This document shows, piece after piece, positions 34,718 through 44,236 of a stretch of DNA of 64,000 nt (position 1 is the first letter of the stretch; each line of letters starts with the position of its first letter). The notes under the pieces were generated by a model. That model saw only the letters and a program-made list of their open reading frames with translations, was not told the origin of the DNA and did no database searches. Position numbers and translations under genes: made by a program. Source of the DNA: Desmodesmus armatus (lineage: Eukaryota; Chlorophyta; Chlorophyceae; Sphaeropleales; Scenedesmaceae); contig VIIQ02000104.1 in assembly GCA_007449985.2 (NCBI GenBank), positions 62,001-126,000 of the forward strand, read 5' to 3'.

Positions 34718-36724
34718 CAGGAGGTGGCCAGGCTCCCCCTCCCCTCACAGTTGACCCCACCCCCTTCACCATCAGCATTCAGCACCAGGGTGTTGCTCCA
34801 GTGCTGTACCGCAGCTGGAGCCACCCCATCGATGCATCCGCTGGAGTGGCTAGCTGGACATCGGGGGATGGGAGGCTGTTGGTGGTGAGGGTTGTCAAGG
34901 CACAGCCAGGGCGAATGTGGACAACTTGCTTCAAGGTGTGCCCGGTGCGGGCGCGCGTGGGGGGGGGGGGGGCAGAGGGTGTGCCACACCCAACGGCTGT
35001 GCCAAAACCCTTCTTCCAGAGGCGGGGGAAGGGGGCCATTAACTATTGTTGTGACCAGAGAATCACAGCCAGAGGGATGGGGGGCTGTTGGTGGTGAGGG
35101 TGGTGAAGGCACAGCCCGGACGAATGTGGACAACATGCTTCAAGGTGTGTGTGTATGTCTGCAAGGGGGCTGTTCTGCATGGTTAGGCATTATGCAGCAG
35201 AAGCGCAGGCACAACGCTGTGAGTCCTGTAAAGCAGAAGGCGGATTCCAGCACTCGGGGATCCCAGTGGGATGCATTGCACAGCATCCTTCCACCTCCAC
35301 ACCCCTCTTTTCACACCACAACCCCAACAAGCTTGCACCCCACTTCCCGGCCCTCCATATACAGGGTGAACCCCACCTGGCCCGTCACCTTCAGTCCCCC
35401 TACCACCTACTTCAGCTCCCCTCAGAGATTCAGCTGGAGCTGCCAGTGCCATTCTGGGTGCACCCAGCAGAAGGCGAATGCCTGTAAGCTCCAAAGGCAT
35501 TGTACAACTTCCCTTCCACGTTCCCACCCCGTTCCACTCGTGTGGCACACCACAACTGCAACAGACTCACACTCCTCTCCTCCCCCCCCCCCATCACCAC
35601 ATACAGGGTGACCCCCACCTGGCCCGTCACCTTCACTCCCCCTACCGGCTACTGCAGCTTCCCTCAGAGATTCAGCTGGAGCTGCCAGTGCCATTCTGGG
35701 TGCACCCAGCAGAAGGCGAATGCCTGTAAGCTCCAAAGGCATTGTACAACTTCCCTTCCACGTTCCCACCCCGTTCCACTTGTGTGACACACCACAACTG
35801 CAACAGACTCAAACTCCTCTCCCCCCCCCCCCCCATCACCACATACAGGGTGACCCCCACCTGGCCCGTCACCTTCACTCCCCCTACCGGCTACTGCAGC
35901 TTCCCTCAGAGATTCAGCTGGAGCTGCCAGTGCCCTTCTGGGTGCACCCAGCAGAAGACATCACCGTGAACATCGGGCAGCGGCACCTGACAGTCGAGGT
36001 CGATGGAGTGATGAGACTGCAACGGACTTACTATACACAAGAATCTGAGGGGACCCGGCGTTGCGGGAGCAAGGTGCGTTTTGAAGAGCAGCATGAAGAA
36101 TGGGGGGCCACTGCCCCCCCCCCCCATTCTATTGCATCGATTCCTTTAGGAATAGATGCCAATACAGCGCACGGGTCTCACACCCACACACATGACTGCC
36201 AAAAGTTGTCTGGAGTAAGGTCCAAGAGGTGCCAGAGCAGGCCTTGGCTGGCCGTTGGTTGACAATGTACTAATAAGGAGTAGAAATCCTGATTGTGAGC
36301 TGGTTATGGATGCAGCAGCAGCGAACGCAAATATTGATCCTGCTGCTGTCGGCCGGAATGCAAAAGGCACCATTGCCAAAATAGTCGTGTGTATTTGTAG
36401 GTGGCGGTGGAGTCACGACTGTACCCTATTAACGCCTGGTTGCAAAGACACCCTCATGAACATGGACGATATCCTTGCACATGCCTAAAGCACCGCAAGC
36501 CTCACGGCAGCACAAACGTGCTCGACCATACAATATTAAGCGTTTGATGCGGTCTTCGGGCCCAGGTTGCGGGGCAAGCGCGAGTTGACTAATTGGTTAC
36601 TAACAGACCGTCAGCTGTGGATGTGCCGAACAGATAAGGACATCAGCGGATCAAGCCCATCAGCAACACTTGCGTGGACAAAAGGAGCAGGACAGGGGTA
36701 TAAGGGTGCAGCATACACGTTCAC

Positions 36725-36765
<41 letters not shown>

Positions 36766-38694
36766 AGCTTGCCGTTGAGCAATGAGTGCTATGCCATATG
36801 GTACCCGATCATGTCGTATCTGAGTTTCAAACCAAAAGCGCTACTCTCCAGGCCCTTGGAAGGCCGGGAATGGCCATCAGCAGCCTGTTTGTGACAGACA
36901 TACAGCAGCAGCACACTAGCAGCAGCAACCGTTTACCACCTTGGCAGCAGCAGCCCCACAATGAGAAAGCCTCGCCCAGAAAACCAGCCACCTATGAAAC
37001 CCCAGTCTGCACAATCCAGGGTATGCCCACTTGTATCAAAAACAGCAGGACGGAATCGATGCAGTACTGACGCCACCCGGGCGTTAGACGTTCTATATGG
37101 CATATGCCTGTCGTATGAACAACTTGCGGATCCCCTGATGCGGAAGGAGCAGTCACTGTGTGGTACACCATGGGGGCCGCCAGAGCAGTAGGCACGTCAA
37201 GTGCACAAGCTTGTGCGCCGTGTTGGGGGATTTGGCAGCCTCAGTATGTGTGCCATGCTGCAGGTGGTTGATCCCAGCAACAGCAGCTGGTGCCTGTTGG
37301 ACAACGATGCCAGCACAACACCAGCCGCCCCCACCACCAGCAGCAGCAGCAGTTCGCCTGTTTGTCGTCGCCGTGCTGGCAAGGTGCTCAGTGTGACACT
37401 GGCACTGCCAGAGCCAACCGAGGAGGAGGTTCTCTACAAGAAAGGTGAGCCACTCTCTATCCTGAATGATGTACTACATCATGACATGTCACATTCATGA
37501 TGTCACATCGGATGTGATGAACTTGAGTTGGTTCTTACCCACGATCTGGCAAGTGCAGCATACTGTTCCCGCCCAGTAGCACTGTTGCTATCTCTAGATA
37601 GAGCCTCCTGTACCACCTGGGCTGCAGTTTTTGCATGGCTCTGGCAGATGTGTGGTCCAAAGCCCTGCCGCAGGCTGTTTTGGCTTTGGTGGCTTTGGCG
37701 GCGGGCGGGGGGGGGGGGGGGGGGGGGGGGGGGCTGTTCGAGAGCTATGCGTATCTCATCCCCCCCCCCCCTGGCGGTCCCAAAGGTGCAGCTTTGTGGG
37801 AGGCTCAGCCTCGTTGCTAAGCTCAACCGTCTGACTGCACCCGCACGGTGACTGCTGCTGCAAATGTGCCGCAGGGGTCCGTCAGAACAATGCCACTGCC
37901 AGGCGCAGTTGCCCGTATGGTGGTGGGCAGTCTGGCGTAGCATTTTTCCTGGAGGATGAAGACGAGTGGGGCCTACAGGAGCTACTGCAGGTGAGCCTGC
38001 CAGGGGCAGTGCCCCCAGAAATGCTCTTTCATTTGTCACGGCCCCCCTCCCCCAGCCCTGCACCATCCACCCCCGGGACACCCCCCCCCCCCCCACACAC
38101 ACACACACACCATCAGCACTTGCACCACCACCACCACCGTACCATCCACCCCCCCCCCCCACACACACACAAACAGCCTCCACCACCATGACGATGAGTG
38201 GGGCCTACAGGAGCTACTGCAGGTGAGCCTGCCCCCACAAGTGCCCTTCAACCTCTTTCAGTTCGTCCCCCCCCCCCCCCAAACACACACCAATAGCACT
38301 ACCACCAGCACCCTACCATCACCCCCGCCTGTCTGCAGCCCGCCCCCTGCACATGTACCTCCAGCCTGTGTGCACGTCATGTGGCCAACCTGGTGCGGCA
38401 TGACTGAAGATGTTGAGGCGGACGCCTCTGTATCACAGGAGGCCAGTATCCCCATGTCTTGATGCTTGATGATCATCAGTTGCTACGTACCACTCGTAGA
38501 CAGTACCACAATATAGTGCAAAGAGCTTGTGCAGAACTATAGTGCAGAATACTACCACTTGAAAAAAACTGAGCCCAGCATGCGTGCACCAACCCTGCAG
38601 GCGGTGCTGTACCATGAGACTGGCCGAACGTGGCTGACCCCCAAGCCCTGGGAGCTGGCTGCAGGGGCAGGCAGCCTCACCGGCAGCAGCAACC

Positions 38695-38766
<72 letters not shown>

Positions 38767-38978
38767 GCGGCACCAACAGCAGCAGCAGCAGCAGTGGTGG
38801 CAATGGCAGCAGTAATCCGTTAGGCAAGGGGATGGCTGGCATAGCCTGGAGCAGCGGGCGTTGGGTGGAGAGTGAGAAGGAGCTGCCGGCTGGTGTTGCT
38901 GCACATCTGAAGTGGCTTAGAGGGGCGGCTGGTGGTGTTGCTGAGGGGCCAGTCGACCTGATTGAGCACATTGCTTGA
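30346..38978 (+). CDS. J-domain (DnaJ-like) co-chaperone with Cys cluster and Ser-run C-terminus, 11 exons, 758 aa
   Basis: Exons 30346-30423, 30644-30841, 31346-31477, 31849-31932, 32213-32343, 33006-33544, 34721-34935, 35849-36073, 37264-37444, 37875-37990, 38601-38978 (TGA). All ten junctions are GT-AG and phase-consistent. Residues 8-73 are a J domain with HPD at 36-38 (YRRLARTCHPDKGG), so it should stimulate an Hsp70 ATPase. A Cys cluster follows (C132, C135, C138, C146, C149, C154, C157, H162), probably zinc-binding. Then come a helical stretch, a Gln run and Ser runs in exon 6, and two beta-looking parts (exon 7 FTISIQHQGVAPVLYRSW; exon 8 EIQLELPVPFWVHPAEDITV). Exon 11 has a 20-plus Ser run and ends in VDLIEHIA. 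The domains after residue 170 are unrecognised; a chaperone-like beta sandwich is possible. At least seven exons have partial tandem copies in adjoining DNA (separate entries). Confidence 0.8.
31160..31265 (+). repeat. Degenerate copy of J-gene exon 3 start
   Basis: It matches 31,346 onward (GGAGGCTCAGCAGC, CCTGCCCCTGCCCCTG, GCTGAA-CT-CACTG, CATCAGCT). The working copy has the acceptor TTTTCAG; here the corresponding bases are GCCGGG, so the acceptor is lost. Confidence 0.7.
31461..31632. repeat. Array of GTGACGTGTGAGGTG donor copies with nested palindromes at the exon-3 donor
   Basis: The exon-3 end (AGCCAGCTGTGTGTGACG, then TGTGAG|gtg) recurs at 31,597-31,632, and the core recurs several times between. 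Two perfect palindromes lie inside: GTGTGAGGTGCACCTCACAC (about 31,514-31,533) and CACACCTCACACGTGTGAGG extended by TGTG. The true donor is taken as 31,478. Confidence 0.65.
32308..32760 (+). repeat. Tandem repeat, unit about 205 bp, carrying the exon-5 end and intron start
   Basis: The block from GCTCAGGCATACAAGGAGGC through the donor, a C-run, and CAGTACTAGTATGGAAG begins near 32,308, 32,513 and 32,717. The first copy is the real exon-5 end (donor 32,344). The second keeps GT at the same place and the third is truncated. Copies 1 and 2 differ at few positions, so they are young. Confidence 0.85.
33400..34500 (+). repeat. Five-unit tandem array of the J-gene exon-6 end
   Basis: Units begin near 33,405, 33,670, 33,930, 34,195 and 34,435 (period about 250-275 bp). 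Unit 1 is the coding exon end (LLLGLHDHRLSRFYMWGQ, donor 33,545). Unit 2 has a stop after DHH, unit 3 is frameshifted, unit 4 is intact over the same residues but carries a short palindromic GTACTACTAGTAGTAC insertion, and unit 5 is a fragment. Joined to unit 1, unit 4 would be out of phase, so it is not a simple extra exon. Inter-unit DNA is G/T-rich (GGGTGGGTGGG). Confidence 0.85.
34668..34715 (+). repeat. (CTG)n tract abutting the exon-7 acceptor
   Basis: About 15 CTG units end just before TTCAG|GAGG. The triplet tract takes the place of the polypyrimidine tract. Confidence 0.85.
35078..35146 (+). repeat. Partial copy of the J-gene exon-7 end
   Basis: It repeats about 34,868-34,936 (GGCTGTTGGTGGTGAGGGT, CACAGCC, CGAATGTGGACAAC, TGCTTCAAG|gtgtg), offset about 210 bp, donor included. 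Confidence 0.75.
35365..35965 (+). repeat. Three tandem copies of J-gene exon 8, period 242 bp
   Basis: Acceptor-plus-exon copies start at 35,365, 35,607 and 35,849, each after ATACAG. Copies 1 and 2 diverge from the exon right after GCAGAAG, where they have GCGAATGCCTGTAAGC, while copy 3 continues as the full exon. All three are open in the coding frame up to that point, so each could be a cassette exon. Confidence 0.85.
36074..37263 (+). other. Large J-gene intron 8 with unexplained DNA
   Basis: This is the gene's longest intron (1190 bp), less repetitive and AT-richer than the others. It contains open stretches such as NPDCELVMDAAAANANIDPA (36,287 onward) and a CTG tract (36,728-36,762). 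It may hold an old insertion; no transposon protein was recognised. Confidence 0.4.
37707..37733 (+). repeat. 27-bp poly-G run in J-gene intron 9
   Basis: An uninterrupted G run on the transcript strand, preceded by GGCGGCGGGC; a strong candidate to form a G-quadruplex. Length may be inaccurate in any assembly. Confidence 0.8.
38187..38235 (+). repeat. Partial copy of the J-gene exon-10 end
   Basis: GATGAGTGGGGCCTACAGGA, then GCTACTGCAG|gtgagcctgcc repeats 37,957-38,000, donor included, offset about 234 bp. Poly-C and CA tracts separate the copies. Confidence 0.8.
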
Positions 38979-39800
38979 TGAGGCTGTGATCCCGATATTA
39001 AAAGTGGCTCAGGAGTGAAGATGGTGGTGTTGGGGCCCAGGTGACATTGAGCAGTAGACCTGAAGTGGGCTGTGTGCTGCGCAGCTGAAGTGGCTCCGAG
39101 CCAACTTGAAGTGGTTCAGGGGAGCGGCTGGTGGTGATCCTGAAGGGCCAGTCGACCTGATGGAGCACGTTGCCTGACGTGGTTATGTTCCCAACAGATG
39201 AAGTTGCTCAGGAGTGACTGCTGGGACCAGGTGGCTTCATGCAATTGAGCACTAGGCGTGAAGTGGGCAGGGTTGCTTCGCACCTGAAGTGGCTTAGGGG
39301 GGCGGCTGGTGGTGATGCTGAGGGGCCAGTCGACCTGATTGAGGACGTTGCCTGACAGGTTGTGGTCCCGACACTTGAAGTTGCTCAGGGTGCTGCGCAG
39401 CTGAAGTGGCTCCGAGCCTCGGAGGGGCGGCTGGTGGTGATGCTGAGGGGCCAGTCGACGTTATAATAATATTCAATTATAATAATATAATATATAATGT
39501 TATAATAATATTCAATACTTATAAGTATAATAATATTCAATACTTATAAGTATAATTAATAATTATTCAGCACGTTGCCTGACGTGGCTGTGTTGCTGAC
39601 ACATGAAGTGGCGCAGGAGTAAAGCCTTTACACCAACGGTTGGTGTTTGGGCCCAGGTGGCTCCGTTGAGCACTCGACCTGAAGTGGGCGGTGTAGCTGC
39701 ATACTTGAAGTGATTCATATCGGCGGCTGGTGGTGAGGCTGAGGGGCCAGTCGACCTAATTGAGCACGTTGCCTGACGTGGTTATGTTCTCCACAGCTGA
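38905..39800 (+). repeat. Tandem copies of the J-gene 3' end (about five)
   Basis: GAAGTGGCT, GGCGGCTGGTGGTG, TGAGGGGCCAGTCGACCTGA and the TTGAGCAC-TTGC-TGA end recur near 38,908 (coding), 39,110, 39,286, 39,420 and 39,720. The copies extend beyond the stop codon, so they are 3'-flank duplications. Copy 4 is split by an AT-rich insertion. Confidence 0.8.
39461..39568. repeat. AT-rich microsatellite inserted in a 3'-end copy
   Basis: About 108 bases of almost pure A/T (TTATAATAATATTCAAT variants, with ACTTATAAGT palindromes) interrupt the copy between GTCGAC and CAGCACGTTGCC. Composition is unlike anything else in the window. Confidence 0.8.
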
Positions 39801-41748
39801 AGTGGCTCAGGATTGACTGTTGGTGGCGTTGGGGCCTAGGTGGCTGTAATGAGCACTCTTTCTGGCTCAGACCACCAGTTTTCCTGCAGGGGGACGATGA
39901 AAAGGGCTACACAGACCGCTTCGAAGCTTGAATTCAAGCACATGACCAGCATGGAATCATCAGCATGGACGGTCAAGTTGCCAGCCTTTTACAAACTTCC
40001 CCAGCCAATGCTATCACCCACTTATCTGCAAACAACAGTCGTTGAAGAATTTGCGAGAGGCTTAGCAGCATCACAGCTGCCAGACCTCGCACATTTGCAA
40101 ATACCATGCAAAACCTGCAACCTAAAACCTTAAACATAAACCTTACATCTGTAAATACCATGCAAAACCTCACCATGCCCAAGGAAAAGGGTGCGCTAGG
40201 TATGGTCACAGACTCAAGAAGGTGGCATTGTTAAGCCGTTGTGCAGCACCAACCGACCGTCAGTGTCTGTACTGGGTGCAGCCGCTGCACTTATTGCGAT
40301 GACTGCACTCAGCAGCCCTGGCAGCGCCGGGGCATTTATTGCAGACTCACCCAGTTACTTTGCTACCCCCACTTTCGCAGACAACGACGTAACACATTGT
40401 AAAACACACGAAGCTTCAGAAATCATTTCAACAGGGCCTTGTACCCTGTTGTGTACTGACTGTACCCAACACTGTATAAAACACATGCCATGAAAGGCAC
40501 ACTTTCAAAGGTCGGCTGTAGCCGTGGTAAAGCATCTGCAGCCCAAGCAGCCTGAGAGGCTGAACCCGCTTAGCGGCTAAACCCGCCGCCCGCCGACACG
40601 ATAGACACAACAGCACAGCTCAAACCGCTACAGCCGGGCTATTGGGTGCGACAGCGCACCATCAGCTGCCCGACTTGAAGGCACAATTTCGTCCATTACC
40701 AGCCATTACCAGCCATGGTAAAGCATCTGCAGCCTGAGTGCCTGAACCCAAGCATCGTTCCATGAGAGGCCACCGATCATGCCAAGGGACTGAGGGCTTA
40801 AAACCTGGAGGAACATATGCCAGGCGCCCTATGCAAGCAGCCTTTGTATCAATGGCGGACCCCAATGCCATAAGGCCAACATGCAAAGCACAAAAATGCG
40901 CGGAACGCAAGATGGTGAGTCATTAGTTGATGGTCACATTTGTCACCCTACTGCGCAAAACCTGCATCAGACATAGGGCTGGTATGCCAGGGTGCATGCT
41001 CGCATGAGGAACAGCCTTGGAGCAATTACCAATGGCATAATGGCCAGAAGGATCCGGCACAATGCACAAGCATAAGTGCCGAGTGCAACGTTGAGTTGCA
41101 CTCAACGGTATGCAGCCGCATGACACAGCTTCATCCCTCTCGCACATCCCCAGCTGAGGCACATGCCAGCTGGTAACTGCTGCTGTGTGCTGTTCATGAC
41201 CCACACCCAGTGCGCACCGCAACGTTTAGTCAACGTTATGAAATGCAAGCATCATTCAATGGGCACTGAGTGCCCAAAACACCTCCAAAACACAACTGAT
41301 AAAACACTTGTCATGTTGACGTGCTGGTTGCACTGTTGCTCTCGTCAATACATCCATTGTGTGCCGAAGGGCGCAGGAGTGCCCCCCCCCCCCTCCACAC
41401 CCACTATGACTCAGTGTCACTGCCATCCGCATCTGCTAGGGTTTAAGGGGTGTAGCTCAGGTGTGTCATACACACACGTGCACGTCACACTCCACACACA
41501 GCTACCATTGTGGTCTCACACCTCAACACCACCCGCAACTGAGCTACCCGTAGTGATTTCACATGCGTGGCCGGCATGTCATTATAGTGGGCAGACACAC
41601 ATCATGTGTGGCACATGCTCGCACACACGCACACGCAGCCACTTGCCTTGCAACATTGTGGTTGACTCCTTGCGTCAACACAATTCCCACATGGCGTGCG
41701 CACGCAGCAACGCATGTACTCAGAGATGAAACCCAATCAGATGAAACC
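39801..41748. other. Intergenic region; no gene supported
   Basis: Convergent region between the J-domain gene and the unknown minus-strand gene. Only short frames were seen. A weak ACCTAAAACC/ACCTTAAAC patch (40,118-40,150) and a duplicated phrase (GGTAAAGCATCTGCAGCC at 40,526 and 40,719) are present. No RNA gene recognised. Confidence 0.5.
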
Positions 41749-44197
41749 CTATGGGTTACGGACCTTCAAGTCAAATGAAAACAGCGTGGGAATCTGTGGC
41801 ATCCTGGGCAGTTTGTTGAGCAAGGCTTGGTGACTGTCGGGCAGCTGCCTGACCGCCATGCCCCACATCGCCCCTGGCATGTCCCACATGGCCTTGGGTC
41901 CCTTCTGGTAGCCCTCTAGCACCATCTTGATATATTCAGGCCACCTGCGCAACACAGAACAGCAAACAGCGGTACATCCGTCGTTGCACATGTCATGTAG
42001 TCAGGCCGCCTGTACAGGACACTGGCAGATGGCACATTAAGTGTATCCCGCAGCGCTGCAGTGCTCAGAGTAGCCCACTCTTTGCGCACTGGATGTGCAA
42101 CGCGCGACCACCGGCAGCAATATAAATGCCGCCATAGCATGGTGCAGCTAGTGTGCAGCAGACTGCCATCCCACATTGTACTCTGATCAACAGTTTATCA
42201 CACCATGGTGCAGCCAGTGTGCGGGTGACATGAGCTTTTACCAGCCCACCTGTGCATCTCCTCCTGTGTGATGAGTGGGTCTAGGGTTTAGGGGGCTTAG
42301 GGTTAGGGTTGGGGTTTAGGGGGGTTTGGGTTTGGATTAGTCCATGGCATGCCAGCCTACCTGTGCATTTCCTCCTGTGTGATGAGTGGGTCTGCCCCAG
42401 GGGGTGTTGGGCTCATCTTGGGAATGACAAACGAGTCCACAAGCTGGACGGTCAACTGCAGGGACAAGGGGGGGGGGGTGGAAGAGGGAGGAGAATAGGG
42501 GTTGACAGTGAAACATCAATGGAGTAGGTGAAATGCATCATCTTGGGGATCACAAAGAAGTCTACAAGCTGGACAGTCAGCTGCAGGCACAGATCGGAAT
42601 GGGAGGGGGGGAGGGCAACCGGGACAGGGGAGGACAACAGGGAGGAAGCAGTGTGATTGTGGCAGTTGGGGTAGCAGGAGCAGCATTGCTAGGTGGCATG
42701 CAACTGTTGCTTATGACAGGCAGATACCGCAGGTTGTATGTATGTAGGTACCATGCATGTCGCCTCTCTAGATGGAACAAGCCAGGCTGTTCGGCAGCAT
42801 CTGCTGTTATAACTCATTATTGAACAGTGGACTCACCGGGCCGCAGCGCTCACAGCCCACATCCATGGCTACCAGCTTCAGGGAGGTGGTGTTGCTCACG
42901 AGATGACGGCTGCCGTCAGGCCTGCAGAAAAGCACAGCACAACACAGCATGCTGTGTTTGGTCCTCAGCTAATTAAACCGAAATCTGAGAAATTGTCACT
43001 GGTGCTCACCAGTCGGACCTGTACTCATGCAAACCTTGTTGCACAACTCAGAAGCAGCCAATCAAGCCGTTTCATAGCTCTGCATGCCACTGTCCCAATA
43101 TGCTGACCCATGCTTTGCTGTACATTTGTAGTGCTGCAGTGCCGCCGCAGCATGTGATATGATGCTGGTGGGTTCCTGCATGTGAGCTGTGCTGAACCGT
43201 CACTCCTGTGATACATCGGCAGAGCCGCTTGCCCTTAGCCTGCTGCTTTCCCCTGTAGCACTGTTAGGGTGACTAACCTTCAAGGCTTGAACAGTGGCCT
43301 GTTTCCAACTGTATCAGCCTGAAACATTTTGTGTGCCACTACACCCTGCACGAGATATCTCCTGATTGCTGCCATGCCAAAAATGCTCGTGCAGCCCTGG
43401 GTGGATGCTCAACATGCCCCTTGCCATCTTGCACAACCTTCAAGCCCTGAACCTTAGACCCCACCCCCTTGTCCCCTCATTCCTGGCCCCCTTCGCATTG
43501 CCCCCCCCCCCTCCCCACCTCTGCACACGAAGGCCCCCCCCCCTCAAACACCCTGCCCTCACCTCTGCCTCTTGGTCAACCCCCCTGTCCCACACTCCCG
43601 GCTTGCCCCCCCACCCTCCCTGCTTCTCTGCCCCCTCCTGCCTCCTACGCATTCTCCATCCCTCTCACTCACTTTACAACCAGCATGAGCTTGACTTTGC
43701 CTTGTGTCATCACCACAGTGCCATTCTCCGCCTTGGCCAGCAGGGGGGTGGCCACCACAATCAGGTTACTGAGCACCTGCTGATAAACTGCTGCTGCCAT
43801 TACTGCCTTCTGCTTGGGGTCATGCACACTGGAAAAGTCCGGGAGGCCTGAGTGCTGCTTCATGTCAGCGGCAAGCTTCTTGTACGCCTGCGGGGCAGAT
43901 AGTGCAGCTGCTGGTGTTAGCAGTGACTAGATCAATTAGTAATACCGAGTACAGTTGAGGCGCATTGGTGGCAAAGTCAGGGAGGCCTGAGTGCTGCTTC
44001 ATGTCGGCTGCTAGCTTCTTTTACGCCTGCGGGGTGGACAGTACAGTCAATACAGTCACAGTCATTTGTACATGCTTCTCTTGCTGCTGCTGCAGGCCCA
44101 GCCAAGCTGTGTTTTCCAGGCTGCCCTGGCTAACCCTCTTCCTGCTGCTGCAATGGGCCCTGCTGTTGATGCGGCTACTTCCATGCTGCTGCCGCCC

Positions 44198-44236
<39 letters not shown>

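Noticed and set aside
37528..37851. Gly-rich ORF over the poly-G run as an extra J-gene exon
   Set aside because: Frame depends on a homopolymer; no phase-consistent acceptor and donor pair links it to exons 9 and 10.
38335..38462. Alternative last exon of the J gene after CTGTCTGCAG
   Set aside because: In phase it gives a short Cys/Arg tail and a stop; the exon at 38,601 continues naturally and has a long coherent frame.
41440..41480. tRNA-like A box (GTAGCTCAGGTG)
   Set aside because: No matching B box, acceptor stem or cloverleaf in the following bases.
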